64,000 nucleotides of DNA from Agarophyton chilense (lineage: Eukaryota > Rhodophyta > Florideophyceae > Gracilariales > Gracilariaceae). Each line of letters begins with the position of its first letter. Within the stretch, counting starts at the first letter, position 1. Shown here in pieces: positions 32,440-42,377 of this stretch. The notes under the pieces are model-generated. The model ran no database searches and was not told the origin of the DNA. It saw only the letters and a program-made list of their open reading frames with translations. Both the position numbers and the translations under genes were made by a program. Location of the stretch: NCBI GenBank assembly GCA_030374765.1, contig JARGXX010000007.1, positions 310,001 through 374,000 on the forward strand, given 5' to 3'.

Positions 32440-33690
32440 CGAACTCGCCAAATCGAGGATGAGAATGTCAGCTAAATGCTGGAGGAAGGAGTTATCGAAG
32501 CAGCTCAATCTTCTTGGGCCTGACCAGTGGTGCTGGTTCCAAAACCTGATGGTTCTTTACGATTCGGTATCGATTATCGAAAACTGAACGCAGTTACAGT
32601 TCGAGATACATACCCGTTGCCTCAAATGGACGAATGTATTGACAGCTTAGGAGAAGCAAACGTGTTCACCACGTTGCACGCCAGCTCTGGCTATTGGGAG
32701 GTGCCTGTAGCGGAAGAAGACCAAGATAAACCCGCATTTGCATGTCACGCCGGTCTCTACCGTTTCAAAAGGATTCCCTTTGGCTTGACGAATGCACCGG
32801 CTACTTTCCAGCGTACTCTGGACATCTTGCGCTCAAGATACAAGTGGAAGACTTGTTTAATCTATTTGGACGATGTGATCATCTTTTCACAGGATGTAGA
32901 AAGCCATTTACGGCATGTAGAGGAGATTCTTAAACCACTACAGAGCGCAGGTATCACCTTGAAGGTCAAGAAATTCGAATGGTTCGCTGGCACCGTCCGC
33001 TACTTACGACATGTAATCAAGCCGGGACAGCTTGCCATTTAAGAGGCACAAACAGCTGCTCTTCGCGAAGTACAACCTCCGTCGAGACAGAAGCAATTGC
33101 GTTCTTTCCTCGGCTTGTGCAACTTCTAACGACGATTTGTGCCGCGATACTCGCATATAGCGGCCCCGCTCAACGCAAAGCTGCGTTAAGGACAACCAGT
33201 ACAGATGGAACAATTCAGACAAGCTAAAGTGGAAGCGTTCGACACTCTGAAGACAAAGATTATTACAGCCTCAGTCTTGGCGCTGCCCATCCTCATCTTG
33301 CCATACTCAGTGGATACCGACTATAGCGAGTACCAAGTAGGGTGTGCCCTTTTTCAAACACACCCTGATGGTGAACGCAAACCCATTGGATACTGGTCAA
33401 GATCGCTGAACGCAGCTGAGAAGAAGAATTCAGTTTCAGAAAAGGAATGCCTTGAAGTCGTTTCGGCTCTAACCTCATTGGGACCGTATCTCCAAGGAGA
33501 ACGTTTTACCGTCAACACGGATCATTCGTCTCTACGATGGTTACTGTCCATTATAGACCCGTCTGGTCGTCTCACACGATGGCGCTTACGCCTTCCTCAA
33601 TTCGATTTCGAAGTGAAGTATGAGAAGGGATTGGCCAATGTCCAAGCTGACGCGCTATCGCGACTCAAAACACTGGGCGAAACCCAAGGC
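32440..33690 (+). pseudogene. CV1-c reverse transcriptase and RNase H
   Basis: RT: LVPKPDGSLRFGIDYRKLN, VFTTLHASSGYWEVPV (the first catalytic Asp is now His), FKRIPFGLTNAPATFQ, and CLIYLDDVIIFSQ (YLDD box). After stops near 33040 and 33130 comes RNase H (VDTDYSEYQVGCALFQTH, then NTDHSSLRWLL and NVQADALSRL). The loss of the Asp in the VDA-type motif and the stops make it inactive. Confidence 0.88.
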
Positions 33691-34819
33691 GAAATCGATG
33701 AAAATATACCTTGCTTCTACATGGAGACCCATTCACCATCTTTTGAAGAAGAGGAACAAGAGACCATTGATGATTATTCGGATGCAGACCCGTTCCTTGC
33801 ATTAGCAGACACTGACCCTTCAGTTCAACTCGAGCGAATCTCGTGCACTGAGCTCCTCAATGAGCAACACGTCGATAAGTTTTGTGCGTCGATACGCTCT
33901 CGTCTTAACAGGGGGGAGGAGCTCCCCTTTTCACTCGATTCAAGAGGAATACTGTTAAGACATGTCGAAAAGCATGATCAAATCGTGATTTAACACGTCT
34001 TGAAGAGTCGAGTACTCCATCTGGCACACTACAGCAGGCTGTCTGGTCATCAAGGAGGAACGAAGTTGTTCATGACTCTAAGAAGATATTTTTACTGGCC
34101 TACTTTGGCAGTGGACTGCCATGCTACAGTGAGGTTGTGTACAACATGTGCGAAGAATTGCGTGAAGCTTTACAGGAAGCGGAAACCGATGACGTTATTC
34201 CAGGCGAAGAGGTTATTGCTACATATTGTTAATCACCGACCGCTCTCGAAGCTAGTGCGTACTGTGCCGCTGAAGCAGATAACCGGAGCCGTAGTCGCAC
34301 AGGCGTTTATCAAACACTTTTGTATTTTTATACGGAACACCAGAAGTTCGGTTATCAGATAATGGGAAGCAATTCCTTGCGAAGTTCTTTCAGATTGTTA
34401 GCCCCATTATGGACACCCGAAACGTGTTTACCACGACCTATCATCCGCAATTCAACGGTCAGGTGGAGCGTTTCAACCGCACGCTGATAGCAGCATTACA
34501 ACACTACATTGCGGACCACCCGAAAGAATGGGACATGTTTACATATACTCTGTGCTACGCGTACAATACGCAAGTGCATACCCCTACAAATTTGGCACCG
34601 TTCGACCTCGTGCTCTCACTTAACCCTCCGGCTTTACCGGTTGCGCTCGACGACGAGACAGAATTGGACGCACCGACCCCGGCTGAGTACCATCTGAAAT
34701 GGAGGAATGACCTGAAGGCCAGAGCAGAAGAAGCTGCTAAAAAGTCTCAAAGACGCAAGCTCGCTATAAGCGAAACTATGACGCCAGAAGGCGAAGAGGA
34801 AATCCGGCAATCCGATTAG
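33690..34819 (+). pseudogene. CV1-c integrase core
   Basis: The spacer after RNase H is followed by the zinc domain HLAHYSRLSGHQGG, then LCTTCAKN (34000-34200). A deletion at about 34205-34235 removes the first catalytic Asp segment (VSIDILG of copy b). The frame then continues (NHRPLSKLVRTVPLKQ), and after a shift shows YHPQFNGQVERFNRTL with the catalytic Glu. It ends in a Glu-rich tail. It is non-functional. Confidence 0.85.
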
Positions 34820-34833
34820 GAGGTCACGTCTTC

Positions 34834-35945
34834 GTGCGAGTTGAAAGACCTGACAAACAGGAAGAATCTCGTCATAAGTTGTTGCCGATAGCGGCTGGAC
34901 TCTTCAAAGTGGTAGAACTTAATGAAGAGACAGTGGTCATCAAGACAGGTGTGGACGTTGCCCGTGTATCGCGCGATCGCGTTGAAGTCGCGCCTGACCC
35001 GCAAGTGGAAGTCCAGGTACCTGGTAGAACTAAGGAGGTAAGTGCGACGCAACGTCAATGCAAAAGCCCAAGTGACTCTGGGGAGAGTGAACCGCCACCA
35101 AGGGATCGAGCGGAGGAGAAAGCTCCTGATCTCCCACTGCCGGCGGTTGCGTACGCCAATCACGGACAGCCTTCGAAATATCGGGATATGCCCCGTGGCA
35201 CGCGCACACCCGTAAGTACAGAAATGTAATCTGAAAGCAGGAAAGATGTTTTGGAATTTGCCCCAAGGACTTGGAAACGAATGCACGCGAAAATGCCCCT
35301 TTGCCGCTTCAGGCTGAACAGTCAGGTGGAGCGCCACTCGCTGTTCCGCCGATATCGGCTCCCATCCCTCGTGGGCAGGAAGAAGAAAAGGAATCGCCTC
35401 CTGTCGTGGTGCAAGCACCATCGCCCACCCAAAAACGGTCAGAATCGGATAAACCGAAGAAAGTTCATCCACGAATGGAATTGAGAAATAGCGAGAAGTA
35501 CGCTTCTATGGAACCTGGAAAACAGGATAGCTCTTTATCTGAGAAAGATTCTCAAGGAATGAGTACACTGCCCTTGCGGGCAGAACGACAGTTAGTCGAC
35601 GAGCGAATGCTTAGCGACGCTGAGACTGCTAACACAGAGACGCTTGGGTCAGCCCTAAGGCATTTCAAACCTGTTAACAGGAATCTCGCGCCAACAGCAA
35701 AAGCATTGGGAAACGCCCAGGAATATGTTGTGGATCGCATATGTGAACATGGCGAGCATGAAGATACCAGAGAATTACTGTATCGAGTCCGTTGGTACGG
35801 TTTTACTCCGGAAGTGGATACGTGGGAACCTATAGCTTATATCCCCCGTTCGCAGCTCGTGCGATATCATCGACGCATGCGATTACCACTCCCCAGGGAG
35901 ATCGACTCCTCGATAATCGGGCTCATGGGCACATCCCATTTCTAA
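34834..35945 (+). pseudogene. CV1-c integrase C terminus and chromodomain
   Basis: GPF-like module (LLPIAAGLFKVVELNEET), then a long Pro/Glu/Ser-rich spacer. The chromodomain lies at about 35720-35880: QEYVVDRICEHGEHEDT, LLYRVRWYGFTPEVDTWEP, IPRSQLVRYHRR. The frame 35271-35945 is open for 224 residues, and its chromodomain keeps the aromatic positions expected for methyl-lysine binding (Y, W, W). A frame break lies near 35229. Confidence 0.88.
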
Positions 35946-36058
35946 GTATGGACTACAAAGGTAGTAAAAACTCGAAAGGAGAGAAGAAAAAAAGAAATCA
36001 TGAAGAGGAAACGTGAAGGCACGCAAGCAAAGGACATTTACTGATTATCACCTATGGA

Positions 36059-36175
36059 GAACTCGAGAAGCGAGAAGAAGGATTGAAGAACTCGAGAAGC
36101 GAGAAGAAGAAGTTAAGAACTCGAGAAGCGAGAAGAAGAAGTTAAGAACTGGAGAAGTGAGAAGAGATGAAGACT
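36059..36175 (+). repeat. 29-bp purine-rich minisatellite, 4 units
   Basis: GAACTCGAGAAGCGAGAAGAAG units start at 36059, 36088, 36117 and 36146; the last is slightly diverged. It lies between the chromodomain stop and the 3' end of the antisense ORF. CV1-b has two units. Confidence 0.85.
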
Positions 36176-36275
36176 AGAAGATAAGAAGGGAACGTGAAGA
36201 CACGAAGTCACCGGAGTTTTATTGGTATCAAGATACCACCGCAAGGGTGTTGAATAGGAGTCTTTTCTAGGATCA

Positions 36276-38075
36276 TCAAAGAGACTTGCGAGCACGCAGG
36301 TTCGCAAGAAGCTGTGCGCGATCACCCTCAACTTGGTCCACGGGAAAGCCCGCATCTAAGAGGAACTGCCTCAGCGGATCCAAGCTTGGGTACTTGACCG
36401 GCACCGCACTTGGTTGTTGGGTAAACCCATGACAGTACTCTTGAGCAACTCCCGCCGCTGCGGATTGATCAACGGAAGTGGGTACGCCTGCCAGCTCTGG
36501 CTCGTTTTCGTAACCGAGTTCAGCCACAGCTCCCGGCTCTTCCTCATACGGTTCCTCTCCGTTCTCGGATGGAGTAGCATCGTACACGTATCCAGTAAGC
36601 TGGTTCGGTGGCATGTCACGCGGGTTCTCCCGAAGAAAGCCAGCCTGCTTGGAGGTGATCAACTGGCGCGTCCAGGGGTCGTGCCAAACGAAATCTCCAG
36701 CACTTGCTGTTCGTCCAGGAGAATGGTCGTAGTGTCCTGCACGGGTTCCGCAAGCGGATTGATCAGCTGGCGCTCCAGACCAATCGACATTTTCGATCAA
36801 ATCCACAAGATGGAGGAAGTCGGCATGGTTCGCACGGGATCCCAGGACAAAGGAAAGATCGAAATCTCTCGCGTACTTTCGCGCTGTGGGCGAAATGTAC
36901 CAAACTCTAAAGGTACCATAAGCATCCCACAGGAGGTAGACGGCCATCTTTCAATATCCCGAGAACGGGTCGTTAACCAACGTGGATCCGATGTAGGAGA
37001 TCGCCGGTGGGAGCTCCACAGGGCAACCACGAGGACTCTCGATCGCTGCCCAATGCTCCGGAATACCAATGTAGCGCCCGAAGCGCGCGTTCCGCCGGAT
37101 GTGATCATTCTCGATCATTTGATACGGCTCCAAATAGCCCAAACGTGATCCAGTACGAGGGTCCCAACGGGGATTATCCCAATAGGGAATGTCACGCTTT
37201 CGAAGGAAGCGGAACTCCGCACGGAGAAGAGGTTGCTGAAAGCAGAAAGCTGCATCACGCACACCGCGCACACCGCGCCAACCGCTAACATCGACTTCAA
37301 CGAGTGTCTCGATATACGAGTAACCTTCACCGTCGGTACGGGCTTTCCAGATATCTAGTTCCCATTCCTGTGGGAGGAGAACCGTACTGATGAATCGGTG
37401 AAGACGCTGGTAAATCAGCTTGGTGAACCGCGTACGGGCTTCCGACAAGGTTTCCGTTAAATATCGCACAATCGCGTTGTCTGGCAAAGCAATATGGCTC
37501 GCCCAGTCGTCGCTATAAATCGCGTGTTCCGGAATACCGTCAGGGATGTACCCACCGTGTACATACTGTCGTATCAACGCGTCATAGCGGATAGCAACTG
37601 GATCAAACCAGGGCGCTTGCGCGGAAAGTTCAACGTCGTCGAGAGGATCTCGTCCATAGAAATCCGCAAGGTGCGGGTAGCTCCGCTGAGCACGACGAGG
37701 AGGACCTCGAATCACGCCTGCAGAGGCGACGTAAGCCGCGCTCGGCATCGGAGCCACGGTTGGCTGAGGTAACGGTACCGACCGGAATCCGCTGTACGGT
37801 GTGGGGAACGAACGGTATGGACCAAGTTGAGCAGTAGGCTGCGACGCATAACCAGCAGTGTTGGACGGAGCCCCAGAAGGCACATCCTCAGAGAAGGGCT
37901 GAAACAGGTTGGACCCGGCGTTCGGATCCATCGCGAGAGATCGAGCTGAAGAGCGATTAGGAACAGAAGGCTGTTGAGAACTGTAAAAGTTGGTCGGCCA
38001 GCGAGGATTTCGTGATGGCGATGAGTACCCGGAACACCGGTCCGACTGCGTATAAACGCTTCTTGCGTCCCCCAT
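36276..38075 (-). CDS. aORF: antisense ~600-residue protein of CV1-c, unknown
   Basis: Not recognised. It is encoded antisense to gag-pol between chromodomain and 3' LTR. ATG 38075 lies in ACCATGG, 25 bp inside the LTR. One frame runs 600 codons with a single internal TGA at 36953-36951, so either two ORFs (374 and 223 residues) or one broken gene. The N-terminal 110 residues are Ser/Pro-rich. The rest is aromatic-rich and probably folded (YPHLADFYGRDPLDD, RFTKLIYQRLHRF, AEFRFLRKRDIPYW, SPRGCPVELPPAISYIGS, WDAYGTFRVWYIS). An acidic tail follows, ending in RAQLLANLRARKSL. The TGA arises where CV2 has 27 extra in-frame bases after GYW. There is no signal peptide, membrane segment, zinc motif or catalytic signature that I can name. 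The CV2 homologue is at 26031-27615. Confidence 0.7.
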
Positions 38076-38086
38076 GGTTCGCGCTT

Positions 38087-38099
38087 AACGAGGGGGGTA
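38087..38099 (+). promoter_or_regulatory. Polypurine tract of CV1-c
   Basis: AACGAGGGGGGTA lies immediately before LTR-1 copy D (38100) and is the expected plus-strand primer site. On the other strand it forms the leader just upstream of the antisense ORF start. Confidence 0.8.
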
Positions 38100-38765
38100 T
38101 GTAGTATTCTACTATGTCGGGGAATCCGATAGGATGATTTTTCGCGAAGTCGCGGTTGGAACTCATAAGTGAGTGATGTCATCGAACTTGTTATATGAAA
38201 CGGCACACCGCGTAGGATGCCAGGAGGCAGGGTACATTAGTGGAACACGTGGCATCACGAGTGGACTGGCTTGCAACAGCGCATGTAGTGGCGATCCACG
38301 TGGCTGGTTTTACTACCCTTTGTAGCTAGACGTCCATTAGAGACCTTACCCATACAGTGGTTTAGCTAAGTGGCTGACCACTGGGTATTATTTATATATT
38401 TATTTGGGCACTTACCCTGGCACACAGTATATAGTGTACCAGAGGTGAGCGCCGACTCCGAGTAAAGGAGACAAATGGGCATCATGACTATTCTGTTCCT
38501 CGCTTAGGATTCCTTAACCGAAGATCCAGACGAGCTATAATAGATAGTCAGCCCCAAACCACTTCACGAGCCGTCTCGTATCTACGTCCAATCAACGTTT
38601 TACAGTTGCACTGTTCACCCTCGCTGGCGAGTAGTGGCCTTACACCCCTCTTCCAGCTCGCTGGTGTTGTAGCTCTACCACCCCTTTTACTTCGCCGCAA
38701 GCGACCCATCGGCAGTCCGAACGCTGTCGCAGGTGACTGCTCTCTCCGTTAGAGCGGATACTACA
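38100..38765 (+). repeat. LTR-1 copy D (3' LTR of CV1-c)
   Basis: A 666-bp LTR, TGTAGTATTC to GGATACTACA, with both ends canonical. The central palindrome (38406-38453) has TATATA at 38428-38433. Antisense to its U3 start is an open frame beginning MSSNRDFAKNHPIGFPDIVE (ATG 38166). The right end joins Copia-1 gag at 38766. Confidence 0.9.
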
Positions 38766-39553
38766 ATTATCGTTGCCATCAGACATATTCTTCTGATGGA
38801 AGATTGCTGCTTTCCTTGTTGAAAGGCATTCAGTACAAACTTTCTTCTCATCGTCGTGTAGTTCCCTGGACGATAGCTTATCTAGGATGTCAATGATGAT
38901 TTCCAAACGATCCTTTAATATTATTATTTCAGTCGCAGTGGTCTTGGACTTGTAGACACCACCAGGTTACTGATTATGTTGTTAAATGTTTGTGCCGAGA
39001 TAAATGCATTCAGGAGGAGGAGAATTGCAAAATTCTGGCTATCACTGGAATCTTGTCCAGAATGGGTTAGGTTCACATATGGAATAGAATGTCCCGCGAA
39101 GAAATCGATGAACTCCTCGATAGATTCACCTGGTTTACGTTTGCAACAGTTGATTTCTTTGTAGAAGCGAACGATTTGCTTTAAACGATCTACAGTAGAA
39201 TCTTTCGCGACCATATCTACGACCTCTTTAACCAATGACATCTGGTCAAGTGCTTCATCCTGAAATTGAGCAGTCAGTTGAAGTTCACCAGTGAGTACAG
39301 CCTTTTTGATTACCTCATTCTCTGCGAATTCCAAAGATCGATGGAAAGTTAGACCTACCGTTGCAGCTGCGCCTTTGGCGCGAGAATCGCCTCCGTTTGC
39401 ACATGCCTTCAATGTCTCAGCCCATTCGAAAACAGCTTCACGCCATAAGAGCTTGTCAGTGTTAGGACTTATTTTTGGTTGGAAGCTTGAGCTGAGATTG
39501 TCCCCAGATTTCATAACTGTGAGTTGGGCTTCAGACATGTTTTCGAAGTTCAT
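38766..39553 (-). pseudogene. gag: Copia-1 gag, truncated
   Basis: Copia gag of the UBN2-like type. ATG 39553 (MNFENMSEAQLTVMKSG) lies inside the 5' LTR, so the first 12 codons come from the LTR. The capsid-like part shows LLWREAVFEWAETLKAC and LKQIVRFYKEINCCKRKPGES(I)EEF, a pattern common in Copia gag. The 209-residue frame stops at 38924. A shifted frame continues with DEKKVCTECLSTRKAAIF until the end of LTR-1 copy D cuts it at 38765. Confidence 0.82.
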
Positions 39554-39747
39554 ATGTGTACAGAGGTGGGGACAATCTCAACACAAACAATAGCAGGCAC
39601 AAAGGGTCTTCCACGAGCTCCTTTCAAAGCTCCAAGGACATCTTGGGGGGTTTATATAAGGATTCTAGGCGACCTTTCTGACATCTAAGGTGACGTACGA
39701 CTTTTTGTTACCTGTACGTCATCGTCTCATCACGTACGTGTTTCAAA
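39518..39747 (-). repeat. LTR-3, 5' LTR of Copia-1
   Basis: A 230-bp LTR colinear with 21919-22145. The first bases read TTTGAAAC where the 3' copy has TGTGAAAC. A TATATAAAC box lies at about 39645-39655 on the minus strand. The gag start codon lies within the last 36 bases of the LTR. Confidence 0.85.
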
Positions 39748-39856
39748 ACAGTGCATTTCAAAAAAATATCCTTTCCTAAAAACGGGCCAAAAATGGCGTT
39801 TTCTGTACTGTAGAGCCAATTTCTCACCGAAGAAAACCTTTTTAAGTCACAAAACC

Positions 39857-40743
39857 TGAAGGACAATGCCCTTCAAGGGGGTTTCTTCGCAGAACTTAGA
39901 AGTTTCGCTCGCTTGAGGAATAACTTGGGCTATGAAAAGCTATACCGCTATTGCGTGCTGACGGCCGGTTACGACCGGGAGTGCACCCTGGTGGAACACG
40001 TGGACTGCACGGATGCCGACGCTCGAGTGCGAGGCGTGCCACACGTGGCCCGGATTCTACCCAATGGTTAGTATTATTTAGTAATTTTTAGTATTTATTT
40101 AGCTACGCTATCGCTATTTAGTGTCTCTTTTTCTGCCGCGCGCCCACGGTCAGGGGCCGCGCGCCACACTACTTAGGAGGTTGATGACTGCTCCCCAGTA
40201 AACACCCCCTTGGGAGAGACCAAGGAAGGAGTCTTGGCTCTGAACTCTTCGCCTTCGGCGCGTCATCACCGCGTACTGCGTGAGCGCCCGTCGCACGTTA
40301 GTTCATCCACCCCTCTGTCAACCAGAGTGCTACCACTCCCGTGGGTTCATATTTAATCGCCGACACTTGTCGTGGTCTCGCCCCTGTATAGGGTTTCGCC
40401 CCCGTTTCCTCTCGTTCTCCTTTTTGGCTCTCTTGAGTGGCCGCCTCACTCACCTCACTCGTCCACCTCATACGAGTGTTTCCTCGCTTCTTTTCCGACA
40501 ATCGCCGTGATACCGCTCCGCCTAGGATTGGACACACCCTGGACTGTTCCGTGGTCACCTAAACACTCTAGGTATATCCCGCCAGATTGGCCTCGGTCTT
40601 ACACCCGACTCCGTCGTGCCTTTCCAGAGTGGCTCTGCTTCTGTGCTCCACAGGGACGCGTCTCCTCCGCCTGAGGCGTGTCTCTCAAGAGAGGAAAATC
40701 CCGAACATCTTCGTGGTGTCTCCGCTCCAAGCGTTGTCCTACA
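39857..40743 (+). repeat. Solo LTR-5 (CV3-type) with TSD
   Basis: An 887-bp solo LTR from TGAAGGACAA to TTGTCCTACA (one mismatch from a 10-bp inverted terminal repeat), flanked by AAACC at 39852-39856 and 40744-40748. It is homologous to the LTR at 62581-63446. It interrupts Tc1-2 upstream of its transposase remnant. It is presumably the product of LTR-LTR recombination. Confidence 0.88.
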
Positions 40744-40790
40744 AAACCTTCTTTCTTAAACATATCCTTTATACGATACAGAGCGCCATT

Positions 40791-41800
40791 ATGACTTGTG
40801 TACCTTAATCTCACCAAAAACAAATAACAATTATTAAATTGGACCAAAATGGCATGATCCCAACTTTTATAGCGAAAAAGCAAATAAAAAGCCCAATAAC
40901 AAACAATTAATATAGAACAATCTTTTTTTATGAATTCAAGCAATGTTTGAGCCATACCGCATTTTTTCCTACACAAAAACGCGTATAAGTAAGCGTTACA
41001 TGTTCTGTGATACGTCATCGTTCAAGAATAATTGCAATAGAACTGTATTTGAATGTAAAATGGTCAAAAATATGACGTAAATAAAAAAGTCAAAATTGGT
41101 TAAACTAATCAACAACAGAAGAATTTTCTTTTGAAAGCGCACCATGAACGCAAAAGTGCGTTGTGTTTCTCAAAAAAGGCTCTTTAAAAGAAGTATGAAG
41201 AAAAGATAATTTTTTGGACAAAAAATGGGAATATAGACGGACCAGGTTTCTACAACTTTTCTAGGCATGATAATTGCAAGAGATATTTGAATTTCGTAAG
41301 AAAATTCTTTGTGTAAACATCTGAGATGGTTTTAGAAGGTAAACCTAAGAAAATACCAACTAAAATAACGTGTTGTAAAGCTATAATAACTTAGAAACGT
41401 TATGATAAAGTGTTAAAAAGTTATGTGCTACTTTATTACTACTTAAAAGTACTAATTAAAATTATGGGTTTAGCAGGATAGTGCGTTTGTAAAACAGTCA
41501 AATGTTTAGAGACAGTTCATGAATGGTTGAAATTTGGCTGATACGGATCTCCCATGACGAATTTCCGATGTACATTTTATTGAAAACACGTATGGAGTGC
41601 TAGATTATATGATTTATGTGCATATTAGACAGTTCAGTACCGTTTTTTATTCGAATTTTTATATCACAAATTACTTTGACAAAATTATATCTAATTTAAT
41701 TCATTTTATTATTGAATAAATGATAACACACTCTCTAAGTCTCTTTAGGGTTTAAGAAGCGAAAACAAACTACTGAAATCGCGCTAAGGAGAATATGACT
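40791..41800 (+). pseudogene. Tc1-2 transposase remnant
   Basis: ATG 40791 aligns with the start of the intact Tc1-1 transposase: a methionine, a stop at codon 6, then GMIPTFIAKKQIKSPIT against GMIPADIARKLKRSPKT. The rest is riddled with stops and is AT-rich. The 3' non-coding part aligns again with Tc1-1. It is non-functional. Confidence 0.75.
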
Positions 41801-41934
41801 GACGAAAGGATATGTTTGTGAAACAGTATCTTGACTCTATACTTTTCATGTGTTGTTTTTCTGAAGTGTACTGTAGTTGAAAAGACAATTTACGAAAATT
41901 TTGTGCAAGGGATATGTTTTTGAAACAGACTTTA

Positions 41935-42124
41935 GTCTTAGAACGTCCCAAACACAGCAAACATCAGATTTTGATGTAGTCTGCCCGGTTCGGAGAGTGA
42001 TCACTAGAAAAACATTACTCCAGGCAGTTTGTAGGATAGAGAAGAAAACTACGAGCAGCACTTGTCTTGCTAGTTCCGTAACAAAGGTTAGCAATCCTGA
42101 AAGGTTAATTTGGAACACATGTTA
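41935..42124 (+). mobile_element. Copia-4b: 3' end and part of LTR-4
   Basis: 41935-41974 aligns with the last bases of the Copia-4a internal region (AAACATCA, ATT, TGATGTA). From 41975 it aligns with LTR-4 at 57479 (TGTAGTCTGCC against TGTATTCTGCC; CAGGCAGTTTGT, GGATAGA, AAGAAAACT). This looks like the 3' end of a Copia-4 copy into which Tc1-2 inserted. The LTR's right end is not defined. Confidence 0.65.
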
Positions 42125-42377
42125 AACGACCAAATCATGGTTTCTGGCTATAAAAATGATCCATTTTGTCCAACGCAAAAGCACACAATGTGAAAAGTGC
42201 TTTTATTTGAGACGCCGCTTGGTGACGTCTGCGCTCCACCGATCCAACTCTAACGCATAGAACGCAATCGCTGGGGCACCTCTGCTTCGCACTTTGGTCT
42301 CGAACTTTCCGAACCAAAACGCGGCTCTCTTGAAACACGGCAACGTCGACGCCGCAGCCGTGCCACAGGAACATTCT

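Larger units (their letters stand above)
28106..38765 (+). mobile_element. CV1-c chromovirus, near full length
   Basis: The most complete CV1 copy, 10.7 kb: 5' LTR, PBS, gag, protease, linker, RT, RNase H, integrase, chromodomain, minisatellite, antisense ORF, PPT and 3' LTR, all in order. Coding regions carry many stops and small deletions. The two LTRs differ in length (717 and 666 bp). The left flank is the CV2 chromodomain and the right flank is Copia-1 gag. The flanks therefore do not match, and no target duplication is present. Confidence 0.88.
21919..39747 (-). mobile_element. Copia-1: Ty1/Copia element split by chromoviruses
   Basis: A Ty1/Copia element on the minus strand with LTRs at both outer ends (39747-39518 and 22145-21919) and a perfect 5-bp target duplication ACAGT (39748-39752 and 21914-21918). 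Gag is at the right; integrase, RT and RNase H are at the left. The middle is replaced by 13.7 kb of chromovirus sequence (25096-38765). The element's own segment from the gag C terminus to late protease is missing, about 1 kb by comparison with usual Copia lengths. Confidence 0.88.
21915..41932 (+). mobile_element. Tc1-2: decayed Tc1 element split by nested insertions
   Basis: Flanked by TA at 21913-21914 and 41933-41934. The left end keeps only CAGT (21915-21918) before Copia-1 begins. The ITR resumes after the Copia-1 duplication (39753 onward, GCATTTCAAAAAAATATCC). A solo LTR interrupts again at 39857-40743. The right end (about 41870-41932) has the outer and inner GATATG-TTTGAAACAG motifs of Tc1-1. 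Subtracting both insertions and one copy of each TSD leaves 4+104+1184 = 1292 bp, against 1300 bp for Tc1-1. Confidence 0.85.

Noticed and set aside
36414-37148. 244-residue plus-strand ORF across the antisense protein gene
   Set aside because: A shadow of the minus-strand frame; the conservation with CV2 follows the antisense frame.
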